Source: Lunularia cruciata (Eukaryota; Streptophyta; Marchantiopsida; Lunulariales; Lunulariaceae). Taken from it: 64,000 nucleotides of DNA. The position numbers were made by a program, and so were the translations under genes. This document shows, piece by piece, positions 1 through 10,130 of this stretch. Location: the NCBI GenBank assembly GCA_948567375.1, contig OX419758.1, positions 18,419,001-18,483,000 of the forward strand, read 5' to 3'. Under the pieces are notes generated by a model. The model was given only the letters and a program-made list of their open reading frames with translations, ran no database searches and was not told the origin of the DNA. Every line of letters begins with the position of its first letter. Within the stretch, counting starts at the first letter, position 1.

Positions 1-897
1 CATCATTTGAAGTATGACTTTGCAAGAATCCCATACCATTAGCTTTCCTTGAAGATCCCCAACAATACATGGGAATATGAGCTCCATCTATGAAATCAGC
101 AGTCCCTTGTTAACCCATCCTTTGCTTTGATAGACCACCCATAGACCATGCTTTTTGTGGATAGATGAATCATTGCCTTTAATAATCACAAGTGGCATCC
201 CCTTGCTGCCATCGGCTTTTATGGCAAGTATAATGATTATTCTCATCGACACAAATCCAGTAGTTGTTAACAAAATGTGCCTCACCCCTATTATGTCGAT
301 CATTGTTCACCGAGGATCTTCTAGATACACAACAGCCCCATCCATCAATATCATATTGGATAACGTGCATGTTTTTCAAAATTGCTTAGGTATTTCATAT
401 ATTCAAAAGCACGATTGAGCAGCATTTCATCAGAAAGTGTGGCCAAATTTGTAACTCGACAAAACAAGAACCAATTCTGCTCCATAAAATTTGTCAACCA
501 ACCATCTAAAGCTTTGAAATTCTCCTCACTAATGTTCTCTTGTTTGGCAATTTCTTGGGCGATGTGGCGGACCATCTCTTGGGTTCCGTGCTCTTTCACA
601 GCCCTCAGATTCTTAATCATATCAGCAATTTTGTCATCAAATTCAATGAAGATGCCTTTGCAACCACCACCGCTTAAACGTTTCCTTGTTAGGTCATTAG
701 ACAAAGCATCAATAATACCACCGCAATTGGCCCACCAAGTCCACACTGTGCCTGATGGAAGCTTGAATTTCTTTGTTGCCCGAGTAGGAACACCATGTCA
801 CACCATTTGTAGTGTTGCATCTAGATTGCTCGGACATTGGAGTTGCATTGATAGTTGTTGGAGGTATTTTAGTAGTTTTCCATAGACCACTTTCCAA
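1..897 (-). pseudogene. pogo-type (Tc1/mariner) transposase, N-terminal part, decayed, runs off left edge
   Basis: Read on the minus strand, about 746-351 encodes a CENP-B/Tc5-type helix-turn-helix region: an acidic helix-rich stretch, then the signature FKALDGWLTNFMEQN followed by TNLATLSDEMLLN. Below about 367, after a frame change, comes the DDE_1 nuclease start: MDGAVVYLEDPR (first catalytic Asp; the usual MDET has become MDGA), then TTGFVSMRI and ADGSKGMPLVIIKG. At 1-87 the second catalytic block reads LMVWDSCK. Known family: pogo transposases pair a CENP-B-like DNA-binding half with a DDE nuclease and insert at TA. Frameshifts and stops (for example TAG just after GLLIS, about 88) make it inactive. 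The C-terminus lies beyond position 1; a sister copy at the right end of the window shows the missing half. The start is uncertain; conserved sequence begins near 780. Confidence 0.85.
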
Positions 898-919
898 CGG
901 TCAGATTTTGTGTTTGGAG

Positions 920-1628
920 TACTAACTTCACGGTGGGGCTCACCATTACTTTGCACCATTCGCACCGTCGAGTGTGCTGTCAGCGGGACCATTAGGGTTT
1001 CAGACCTATCTCAAGTCCAAGGGTATACTTTTAAAGTGCAGCTCAAGTGGAGAGTTAGTGGAGGATTTGGCGGTCAACCAAATTTAGGGTTTACATCAGA
1101 TTTTTGTTGGAGTTTACATTAGATTTTGGTCAGATTTGGAGGAGTTTTGCTAGATTAAAAAGAGTTTCAAAGTTGCAAATTTTGGCTAGAGTTGGTGGAG
1201 TTTTTGCCAAATTTGGAAGAGTTTTGCCAGATTTGGAAGAGGTTTGAAGTAAAAAGAAGAAAGGCCTCATTTGGCGTTTAGAGGCTTTGAGGCATAGGGC
1301 TGTGGGCTATGAGAGGCTACAAAGGCCTAAAAGGGCCAACAAGCCAACTTGTTGGTGTGACACTAGCTAGTTTAGAGTAGATCTTGGTCATTGTTTGGCA
1401 AAATCTGCCCATCCTGCTAGATTGTGTGCAATAGGGTTTGACCCCTAGATCTCTTGTTCCTAGATTGGTGCCCTAGTCAATTGGTCCACCCTCACTTGTT
1501 GTCCTAGTGACTGGCCCACTGTTATCTATACACTTGTAGCTTTGGCTAGGCAAGGCAGTTTGATCCCATTCTTGGTGATCTTGGTCCCTTAAGATGTAAA
1601 TACAAACTTCTCTTTTGTCAAATCCCAA
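920..1628. other. non-coding stretch with degenerate short repeats
   Basis: No coding frame is convincing. About 1120-1250 repeats a roughly 20-bp unit of the type TTTGGAAGAGTTTTGCCAGA several times with drift. It may contain the 5' flank of the pogo element and the outer part of a retrotransposon LTR, but no boundary or terminal inverted repeat can be fixed by eye. Confidence 0.4.
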
Positions 1629-1629
1629 A

Positions 1630-1643
1630 TGGTGGCAGAGTCA
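1630..1643 (+). promoter_or_regulatory. possible tRNA-iMet-like primer binding site
   Basis: The sequence TGGTGGCAGAGTCA resembles the plant initiator-Met primer site TGGTATCAGAGCCA (11 of 14 positions). If real, an LTR ends near 1628. The heat-shock-like promoter lies downstream at 2.0-2.2 kb, which does not fit this simple layout, so the assignment is weak. Confidence 0.3.
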
Positions 1644-2000
1644 GTCCGGTGTTACTTTATGAGATGGAGGGTTTTTGTTTAGATTTCTTGTGATTGGACC
1701 TCCTCCATTCTTTACTTCTTGTTTTTGCACCACATTTGTGTGAGGTGCCCTGACTTTTGAACTTTGGCGCTCTAGTGTGCTCTCGGTAATGAGACTGGAG
1801 TGATGACCAGTAGACTACCTTTGTTTCTCTTTGGTGAGGCGGCAAATGATGACTTGCAGACCGTGAGAGTGCATGTGGTGATGGGAGGTTACAAGTCACC
1901 CTTTCTCCTAGTATAGTTATCTCAGTTAGTGTAACAATATGGAGTTTAGCAATGAAGTTAGTCGGGCTTACAAAGTAGAGAATAAGACAAAATAGCCTAG

Positions 2001-2231
2001 AATATTCTAGAAGCATCTAAGAAGCTTCTTGGGAAGCTTCCCAACTAGTTAACTTGTGCCCTCAAGCAACTTCTAGAAGGAAGCTTCTAGAAGCTTCTAA
2101 GTAGCCTAGCTTGCATGCCAAGTAGGCGGCTTCTTGAGAAGCTTCCTGGTTAACTTGGCTTGCACTCCAAGAAAGCGGCTCAAGGAAGCTTCTTGAGAAG
2201 CTTCAAGGGTCTTGTATGCTACTTATAAATA
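2001..2231 (+). promoter_or_regulatory. heat-shock-element array and TATA box upstream of the gypsy gag
   Basis: GAAGCTTC, a head-to-tail pair of HSE half-sites (GAAnnTTC), occurs at least six times (e.g. 2080-2087, 2090-2097, 2138-2145, 2185-2192, 2197-2204). The best block is GAAGCTTCTAGAAGCTTC at 2080-2097, four perfectly phased half-sites. TATAAAT lies at 2224-2230, 20 bp after the last one, and gag begins about 250 bp on. This is the layout of a heat-inducible plant promoter, and of heat-activated retrotransposons such as ONSEN (a copia element). Function is inferred; no matching 3' LTR copy was found after 9.76 kb. Confidence 0.6.
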
Positions 2232-2481
2232 CCAAAGCCAAAGCTCATGCTAGGCATTCAGAGTTTTCCCTCATCCAAGTGTCCCAATGTGAGTTTCCAT
2301 TCTCCTATTTCTCTCCTCGGATTCGGTCTTTTATAGTTAGAGTTACATTAGTGAGTACACTAGTGTTCCGTGGGTATTGGCACTTGATTGGTGGTGTTGG
2401 CACTTGGTGGGGTGCTTGCGGTTTGTGGTTGTAGTTTGTGGTTCCAATTTGTAGTTGGCTATTAGTAGTTACTTTGTCACA

Positions 2482-3960
2482 ATGAAGTTCATTGGGGATT
2501 CTAGAGGAGATAGCCCTGTAGTACATAATGTGTTTACTTGGAGTAGCACTCAATATCAGCCTGTATCTCAGGTCCCAATGAGGGAAGAGATTGACTCTGA
2601 GTTGGAGTTCAATATAGGAGTTGATTCAGTTGAGAGTGCACTTGGCGTGTCCACACCATTGTTGTGGGACATGGATGAGATTTATGGGGCCTCCAAAGGC
2701 CCTAGGCGTTACTTTGGTACAATGGATACCATTGAGTTGAATGACTTCATCCAAGAGTTTGATAGTTGGTGTGATCTAGAGTAGATGCAGAATGCAACTT
2801 TGTTTACACCCTTCATGGCATGGAAGGGGTTGTTTTAACATTTAGAGGGTCCGCCAATGGACAACTACCACAAGTTTAGGAGAGCTCACTTGGAGGAGAT
2901 TGACTTATGGAGACAATATTGGTCTCCAAACTATGTCTCTATCACTTTAGGCTTGGTTGCCAATAGTAGATCGGCTGTACCCACGAGTTCTAGCTTGAGT
3001 AGTGTTGGTGGAGCTAGTGGAGGTGCACTAGTTGGAATTAGTGCTACCACAAGTGGAGGTACCGCTGTAGGAGGTGGTGTGGTATCAGGGTTTACCTGCA
3101 TAGTGTAGTTCTTCCAATGTTTGAGGTAGAACTACTAGGTAGTGCAGATTGACAAGTTGAGGAGCTTGCAGGAGTTCCAACAAAAGGTTGGAAAGAGCCT
3201 ATGCAAGGCATACACTTGCATGAGGCGGTTGATCAATTTCACTCAAGGAGTTACTCAAACCCAAGCAGTCTAGTTTTGGTATGAGATACTAGACAAGGAA
3301 TTGCAATGTAGAGTTCATGATGCTATGTTGTTATAGGCTACTTTGCTCACTTTGGCAGTGGTCTTTGGTTTGGCTGAGCGTATTGAGCTCAACATGGTGG
3401 AGGAAAGAGTGGTGACATCTAGATTTGGTAGGGAGACCTCATCCACAACTATGACTTCTTCTAGAGTGCAACAAAGTGCACCACACCTAGTTGGTTTTTG
3501 AAAATAGGGTGGATAGTCTAGGTCTTATGGAGCGAGTGGGGGGCCTAATGTAGTTAGACCCTTACATTCATTTTTTGGTCAGCAACAGCCAGTTAATAGT
3601 GGTGTTGCTTGTTGGACTTGTGGTGGATCTCACCATAAGAGAGAGTGTACTCATGGCAGTGGACCCAATACCTTTGGTGCATCACAACAAGCATAGAGAC
3701 AATGTGATCATTTTCATAGATATGGTTACTCTAGTGACTGGTGCTTTGACCTAGACCCAAAGTTATGGAGTGGTATGGCGGCTATGGCAGGTAGTAGAGG
3801 AACTCTAATTCATGGAGGACAAGTAGTAGATGTGGTGGTAGAGGATCTACACCTAGTAGAGGTGCAGTACCTACCCTTACTTCTAATATAGCTATAGCTA
3901 TAGCTATTCGGATTGAGTAGTTGGAGCAAAAATTGGCTAGCATGGCCATTGCTTAGAAGA
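2482..3960 (+). pseudogene. gypsy gag with two zinc-knuckle-type motifs
   Basis: The frame starting MKFIGDSRGDSP contains an acidic N-terminal part, then the gag-like stretch around FIQEFDSWCDLE and MDNYHKFRRAHLEEIDLWR, with stops at 2782-2784 (TAG) and about 2836 (TAA) where Gln would be expected. A zinc knuckle CWTCGGSHHKREC (CX2CX3HX4C) lies at 3610-3648. A second, damaged one follows about 50 bp later (CDHFHRYGYSSDWC, where the second Cys is Phe and the His is Tyr). Gag packages the element RNA; the knuckles bind nucleic acid. Serine/glycine-rich linkers separate the halves. The 3' end of gag is not sharply defined. Confidence 0.75.
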
Positions 3961-4553
3961 CATCAGATTCGGATGTTGAGGCTTCCACCTCATATGTTGG
4001 TGAAAGAGATGCTTTGGACTTCATGTGCGGAGCAACATAGGTAGAGGCATCTATAGTAGTGACTAGGAGTGCAATATGTGCTCCAAGGCCTAGAGGAGCA
4101 TCAGTGGAGTTGGACCTACAAAGAGGAGAGGTTGGGAGACAAGTCAGACTTCCCCAATCTTTCATGCTATCTAAGGCATTGTAGACGACATCCATAGCTC
4201 CTAGACAAGTGCAAGTATGGTAGGTGGTGATGGAGTGCATGATAGACTACCTGCTAGTCAACCACCTTCTACTACACAGACTGAGTCTAGCATGATGTTG
4301 GGGGCGGCTCAACTGATTATATGGTGCCTTTTGTTTTCACCTAATGACATGTTTACATTGGGAGTTGACCCAATCCCAATGTTCCAATTGGTTACCACAC
4401 TTTGTGAGAGTAGGGATGATGCGGTTCCTACTACTAAAGCAGAGGTGGTTGATAGTAGAGTTGACTTGGTTGAGGAGCATGGGATCCATTCAACGACCAA
4501 TGGTTTATGGCAAGTAACAACAACTAGACCGGAGGAGTTGCCAACTAGAGAGA

Positions 4554-5318
4554 GTGCAATTCACACATGGTGTTGTCCTATTGGATAACCAAAAGGGGAT
4601 TTTCCATTTGGTGGGACCTCCAGGAAAGGTCTATACACCACAAAGAGTCTTGTTAGACTCAGGTGTGCAACCCCTTATGTTGGGGAAGGCTATAGTAGTC
4701 GGTCTAGAGTTACAAAAGATTGATGTGGAGAGGTGTCCATTTTAGATCCAAACATCTTTAGGTGGTGGTTCAACATAGTACATCACATGTGGGGAGCTTG
4801 TTGTCCAAGTTCAACTTGGTCATCCGATTGATAGTTTGGTGGTGAAAGCTTAGGCTATTGCAATAATAACTGAGTCATATGATGTGCTAGTTGGGGATGT
4901 AGTGTTATACCCCATGGATTTCAGTATTGACTATTGGGAGGAGATAGCCTCCTAGAGACTAGGTTGGTAGTCTGGTGAGGGACGGGTATGTCGCCTACCA
5001 GTACACTTCAATAGTGACAATCTTGGCTCACTATAGTCGGGGAACATGGTAGCATCAGTTTTAGCTTTCAATGGTGTAGTTTCTTGGCTTGGTGACTTGT
5101 TGGAGGGGAATGCCCATATAGAAGATACTCTAGTACCAAAGGAGATCACTCGGATTTGGAGTACTAGTGGGATTGTTCCATCCACCTTGGATGTTCCATT
5201 GTGGAGTTCAAAGGAGGCATTGCAGCAACATGCAGATTGGTTGGTGCAATAGACTTGGAGTGGAGCCTTTGTATCACCAAGAGATGAGTGTGAGGATTAG
5301 CCTCAAGAGTCTATTACC
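4554..5318 (+). pseudogene. gypsy aspartic protease and downstream linker of pol
   Basis: VLLDSGVQPLMLGK carries the retropepsin active site, with DSG at 4656-4664 (usual DSGA/DTGA). A retropepsin-like hydrophobic strand (YDVLVGDVVLYPMDF, about 4880-4920) follows after several stops. The rest up to 5318 (for example FNGVVSWLGDLLEGNAHIED) is a linker I cannot assign that leads into the methyltransferase domain in the same general region of pol. The protease would cleave the polyprotein; here stops prevent translation. Confidence 0.7.
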
Positions 5319-6345
5319 TTGACACCTCTGGATACCGCACTCATTGCTTGGCAATATCCACTAGAGGGAGTTTGTCTATTGGGGTCATTTGGTGGGATTA
5401 GCACCGGACAAGCTGCGGTCCTACAGGTAGGTATACGAGTACAGAGGTACTTGTATGTGGAGAGAGATAAGATTACTAGACAAATCTCTCTACATCATGT
5501 GGCACACTTGGCCTACCGATATTCTGAGTTATTATTGATATCAGCAATCAGAAGTTACTAGAAGGTCCTACTAGCAGACATTTCCTTATTGGGGGTGCAT
5601 GATCTAGAGAGACATGGGCATGTTCACTTGGTGATTTTTGGATGGCCATGTTAGGGACATACACGTGCTAGCTGAGTTTTGGGTCTTCAAGATCCTCATT
5701 CTAGTGTGTTTTGGGAGATGTTATGGATATTACAACATCTCCAGGTCCATCAATCTGTTTCTCCAACTTACCTTTTGGAGAACATTCCTTTGATGGGTGA
5801 TTCTTGCAGCAAAGTGGTGGTGGATACACATCAAGTCCATTCTTGGATGGGACTTGTTGTATTGTTAGATGCAACCAGAGTGGGATCATGGGCTCATCAT
5901 CTTTGTATTTGGTAGACAAACCTCTTACCTAGAGAGGTTCTACAATGTGCATATGATGGGATTCAATGACTAGACCACGTCCTTGTTGATGACATCTTGG
6001 ATGTTGGGCATCAGTCTCAAATAGTGGTAGTGGTTGATAGGTCACCTATGGAAGTGGTGAACCTAGTTGGATAGCCTAGAACCACTTTTCCCACACTTAT
6101 GAGTTTCCCAAGCTCCCATGCTTTTCAAGAGGGAGGTCTTGGATTGGTTAGGGACTCATAGTAACAATAGTTGGTGGAGCCCAATGCCGATGAGAGAGAG
6201 CATGTGATGGGATTTCACACCGGTATTACCATTGTTCTTGTAGTGTTAGAGGCATCCAAGCGTTAGGTGTTAGGTCAGGCTATGGACTTGAATTGTTTGA
6301 CCTGGATTCTGAGTCTTGGTTTGGCAGAGCAGCATAGGATGCGCT
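5319..6345 (+). pseudogene. retrotransposon-borne cytosine-5 DNA methyltransferase domain (DNMT3-like motif order)
   Basis: One continuous frame, broken only by stops, shows the C5-methyltransferase motifs in canonical order. Motif I (S-adenosylmethionine binding) is GSFGGISTGQAAVLQ near 5377, followed by YLYVERD (motif II Glu). Motif IV is VIFGWPC with the catalytic Cys at 5649-5651. Motif VI is YLLENIP at about 5772-5789. An EREHVMGFHTG block lies near 6190-6220, and motif X VLGQAMDLNCLTW near 6267-6305. Plant DRM enzymes have these motifs circularly permuted, so the order points to a DNMT3-like source. The residue after the catalytic Cys is TAG, where PCQ is expected. The domain lies between protease and RT. 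Length is about 340 codons, a full catalytic domain. I saw no separate start or intron, so it was probably part of the polyprotein. Confidence 0.85.
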
Positions 6346-6501
6346 TGATAGGCATCACCACTCGGACACTTGTGAGCTTTATGTTTGTCAAGATGATTCA
6401 AGCACATGCTCGGTGTGATGGACCGAGTGGACATGGTATTCTTGGGACACAACCAATAGCTATAGGGAGAGTGGTCTACTTGGAGTCCATCCAGGTGAGC
6501 G

Positions 6502-6567
6502 TGGTCTACTTGGATTACACCCTTGGTCTACTTGGATTACACCCTTGGTCTACTTGGGATGCAACTA
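6502..6567 (+). repeat. 22-bp tandem repeat inside pol
   Basis: GGTCTACTTGGATTACACCCTT is repeated twice in full (6502-6523, 6524-6545) and begins a third time. A related unit precedes it near 6475-6500. It lies between the methyltransferase and RT regions and is probably replication slippage. Confidence 0.85.
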
Positions 6568-6659
6568 GAAGACATGTGGAGCTTGCAACCAGAGTGGAGA
6601 GAGTTTTTCACACAAAGGTTGGGACCTCTAGTGGTTGAAGGCATGCCACTATTGCTCCC

Positions 6660-8150
6660 AAGGGCCCAGTGTAGCAGCCAATGAGTATGTCTTCTACTCT
6701 TGCAATAGTTATAGAGGATACTTGGGAACCAGATCTGAGACCCAAGCTTATAGGTGAGGAAAGACGGAGAGTTTGGAGGTTCTTGAGGAGCTACACGAGT
6801 TGTTTTTCTAAAGGGGCCTGGTATATGGATTGAGCTTACTAGCAATACACCAATTTTCTGACGTCCTTATCGATATAGTGACATGGAGAGGATATTGATT
6901 CAGGCCGGAGTGGTGACCTTTTTGAGGCTGGTTCGGTGGAGATTTCACATGGAGAGTATGCATCAACAACAGTGATGCCATCCAAGAAGGATATGCATGA
7001 CAACTACACAGATAGGTAGATGTGTGGAGATTACCGTCCTATCAACCGATAGACCAGGGCTGATTGATATGCCATGCCTACACCAAAGGAGATTTTTGAT
7101 GCAATTGGGCATGCAAAGGTCTTTAGTACTTTGGATCTTTGAGTGAGATAGCATCAATTGCCAATCAAAGAGGAAAACAAGTCCAAGACAACATTCTGGG
7201 CTATTAATCCTCATGGTAAAGATATGTTATATCAATGGAGGTTCTTACCATTTGAGTTAAAGAACACTCTTGCCGAGTTCCAAAGGGTCATGGATAGGAT
7301 CCTAGCTAGATTGGATTTTGCTTAGTGCTATATTGATGACATTTTGGTCCATAGCACTATTATGGAGGAGCATGAGAGACAATTGTTAGAGGTGTTTGAG
7401 AGGTTGAGATCTCATGGACTCAAATTACATCCTGGGAACTGTAGGTTCTGCCATGAGCAGGTTGAGTATTTGGGTCACACTACCTACCCTTGAGGACTTG
7501 GTGTTTAGCAGACCAAGGTGGAGGTTATTGTTTGTGTTCCTCAGCCTATGAATGTGAGCAGAGTGCAAGCATTCCTTAGGTTGGCAAACTTCTATCACCG
7601 CTATGTTAGAGGATTTAGTGCCATTGCCAAGGCCTTGACAAAGCTGACCAAGCTTACACAAGAGTGGTGTTGGGGAGATGAGCAAGAGAGAGCTTTTGTA
7701 AAGCTCAAGGAGAGGTTGACATCTGCTCCTATTTTGGGGAGACCGATTAGAGGACAACCATTTCAGGTTCATATTGATTGGAGTATGTTGGGGCTTGGAG
7801 CAATGCTTACCCAACATGATGATGAGGGGAAGAAGTTTGTGGTGGCCTATGCTAGTCACTCCAACAATTCAGCGGAGGCAAAGTATAGTTCATATGAGAG
7901 AGAGTGCTTGGCATAGTTTGGGCAGTAGCACATTTTTTATATTATCTATTTTGTAACTCCTTTACTCTCATCATTGACCATCAACTATTGAAGTGGTTGA
8001 TGGAGTCTGACAAGCTTTCAGGGAAGCTTGCACAATGGGCTTTGATTTTATAAGAGTATGATTTCACAATTATTCATAGACCTAAAGTGGTGAACCGTGA
8101 TGCATATGGGTTGAGTAGAAACCCATGTCCCAACCAACAAGATCAGACTG
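6660..8150 (+). pseudogene. gypsy reverse transcriptase and RNase H
   Basis: RT begins after EPDLRPKLIGEERRRVWRFL. Recognisable blocks are the fingers/palm AKVFSTLDL with HQLPIKEE, LPFELKNTLAEFQRVMD, and the catalytic YIDDILVHS (7329-7340 for YIDD). LRSHGLKLHPGNCRFC and the thumb region RLANFYHRYVRGFSAIAK follow. RNase H is seen at FQVHIDWSMLGLGAMLTQ, KKFVVAYASH and SAEAKYSSYERECLA, and the tail at about 8030-8110 contains LAQWALIL and PKVVNRDAYGLS (the usual ADALSR is changed). Stops include TGA at 7140-7142, TAG at 7149-7151 and TAG at 7323-7325 just before YIDD. Copying of element RNA into DNA is the family role; this copy is inactive. Confidence 0.9.
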
Positions 8151-8469
8151 AAGTATGCTGGCATGGTGACTCAGATGAGGAGATGGTGCCAGGTGAGCAT
8201 GCATTTGCCTTTTTGTGTATATTTTTTGAGACTTTGGTGATATCTCTCTCAACACATACACAAAGAGTTATTGAGATCACAAACCCAAAGAGTAAAGATA
8301 TTAGTACAGTCCCGCAAGACATTCATGATGATGTCTTAATATGTACTATCTTTGCACTGGTGTTGTGGGTGGCACAGTTGGGGCCAAGGAGAGAGATTGT
8401 GTTCTTCAGCAAGCCAGACGGTTCAGATTGGAGGGTAGACACCTTTTGCATGTATAGGAGGATGGTAGA

Positions 8470-9441
8470 GTGAGAGTAGTGCCACTTCCATCTCAGAGAC
8501 TACTGTTGATTTGTCATGCTCATGAGGAGCTAGGACATTTTGGAGTAAGGCGTACATATAGCTTACTCCAGAGTCATTATTGGTGGCACGGTATGTAGAC
8601 TGATGTATAGTAGTTTGTTGCCAGATGTGTGGTTTGTGACCGAGTAAGAGCATCATTAAATGCTCCTATGCCACATTTGCACCGATTACCTATCATGGGA
8701 TTGGGTTACCATTGGAGTTTGGACTTTGTAAGACCTTTACCATTGACCGTGAGACATCATCGGTATGTTTTGGTGATGGTGGAGCACTTCTCCAAGTGGA
8801 TTGAGTTGGTAGCACTTCCTAACAAGTCCAATGAAGGGATGGATTATTTGTTCCTAGACCGGGTTCTTAGTCCTTTTGGTGCACCAACTAACGTTTTGAT
8901 TGATCAAGGTATAGAGTTTTTGGGAGAGTTTTAGGTCTTGTGTGACAAGGCTTTGATTAATCATTGTATTACCTCTTGCGATCACCCTAAGGCAGATAGC
9001 TCAGTAGAGAGAGCAGTTCAGATGGTGAAGACAGGATTGTGAAAGTATGGTTTGCAGAGAGGCCACTTGGGAGATTGGGATCTTCAATTACCTTGGTTAG
9101 CCATGGGTTATTGGTTCAGCCGGCAAGCCTCCTTAGCATCCTTCTCTCCTTACTTTCTACTTTATGGATGAGATCCAGATTTACCTATAGCTATTCATCA
9201 AGATGCTACTATAGTTTTGGACTTGGATGATCTAGATGTATGGATAAGTGCATGTTCTCAACAAGCATAGATCTTTCAGAGAGTGATACCAATGGCCTTT
9301 GAGAACTTGGCAATTGCTCAGTATAGAGATACCTTATGTTATGCTACCATTCAAGGAGGAAGTTATAGACCCTCAATCTGTCAATTCCGTTCAAGAGATT
9401 ATGTATATCTATAGTAGATAGCACCAATAACACTTGATGTT
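8470..9441 (+). pseudogene. gypsy integrase (zinc-binding and DDE core)
   Basis: The HHCC zinc-binding part is visible as LLICHAHEELGHFGVRRTY and, after stops, CVVCDR (about 8505-8645). The core has the first catalytic Asp in LDFVRPLPL, the second in NVLIDQGIEFLGEF and the Glu in ADSSVERAVQMVK (about 9000). Frameshifts follow 9039. Integrase would insert the DNA copy into the host chromosome. Expected C-terminal block GRRNAT... style sequence is not clear; the frame leads on to the PHD-type segment. Confidence 0.85.
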
Positions 9442-9759
9442 TTGACAAGCCTCACTATCTTGAGAGTGCATGAGGTTTTGCCATTCGGATTCCTTGTGTT
9501 GGAAGGACGTGATGGTGTTTTTTGGAAGGATCATGTGCGCAATTGTGCACCATGCCACCTCCCAAACATTGATGGTACTATGGACCCAAGCTTGGCACTT
9601 GTACGTGCAAGCTTGAGGTGTATGTTATGTGGCTCTTCTAGTGGAGCTACTACTATGTTAGTGTGTGATAGCTATTTGAGAGGATTGCATATGGCATGTA
9701 TAACTCCTCCCTTCACGGTGGTTCCTCAAAGATAGTGGTTATGTCCTAGATGTACTTGA
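9442..9759 (+). pseudogene. C-terminal PHD-type zinc finger of the gypsy polyprotein
   Basis: An SH3/beta-strand-like lead (ILRVHEVLPFGFLVLEGRDG, then NCAPCHLPNID) precedes a C4HC3-like pattern at 9619-9753: CMLC, then MLVCDSY (the usual CDxC lacks its second Cys, now Tyr), LHMAC, and WLCPRC. A TAG at 9732-9734 falls just before the Trp. PHD fingers bind histone H3 tails, mostly by K4 methylation state. In many gypsy elements a chromodomain occupies this place and steers insertion; a PHD finger could do the same job (inference). Confidence 0.75.
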
Positions 9760-9839
9760 CCTATAGCTAGTTCTTATATGGTATAGATTGCAAACATGCA
9801 ACTAACAATGGGGCTCCATAGCACCGGTGTTGAGAGGTG

Positions 9840-10130
9840 CTAGGAGGCACTAGGGGGTTGTTCCAAGATAGGAAAAACAAGGAGGCATGGGGAAGGGCTG
9901 GGGGCCGTTGGGAGGCACTCCGGGTCAAGAAAATAGAGGGAGGCACGGGAGAGTGCTGGGGGCCACTAGGAGGTGTTCCAGAACAAGAAAACAAAGGGAA
10001 GTGCAGGGGTGCAAGAGGCACGTGGAGCGTTGGGAGGCACTTCGGGACAGAAAAATAGGGAGGTGTGGGGGAAGGGGGCACTAAGGGCGCTGCATGGCAA
10101 AGAAAAACAAGGAGGCGGTGCTGAGTGGTG
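9840..10130. repeat. GC-rich degenerate minisatellite, unit about 65 bp
   Basis: A unit containing GGGAGGCACT, then a purine-rich CAAGAAAA stretch, recurs about four times with spacing of roughly 62-68 bp. It is the most GC-rich patch in this part of the window. Long open frames on both strands here are a by-product of the low stop density. Confidence 0.75.

Larger units (their letters stand above)
2001..9759 (+). mobile_element. Ty3/gypsy retrotransposon carrying a cytosine methyltransferase and a PHD-type finger (decayed)
   Basis: The parts follow one another on the plus strand: promoter-like region, gag, protease (DSG at 4656-4664), cytosine-5 methyltransferase (about 5319-6345), reverse transcriptase (YIDD at 7329-7340), RNase H, integrase and a PHD-type finger (9619-9753). 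RT before integrase is the Ty3/gypsy order. No chromodomain is visible; the PHD finger occupies its place. Dozens of in-frame stops interrupt it, and many sit where CAG, CAA, CGA or TGG would be expected, so it is dead. The 3' LTR was not found; a minisatellite follows the stop at 9757-9759. Base composition is richer in G than in the AT-rich neighbours. Outer boundaries are uncertain. Confidence 0.85.

Noticed and set aside
1657-2016. 119-codon minus-strand frame near the gypsy promoter
   Set aside because: No motif, low-complexity sequence, and it overlaps the putative leader/LTR region of the plus-strand element.
5319-6345. Host DRM-type methyltransferase gene fragment
   Set aside because: Motifs are not permuted, and the frame lies between protease and RT of one element with the same pattern of decay.
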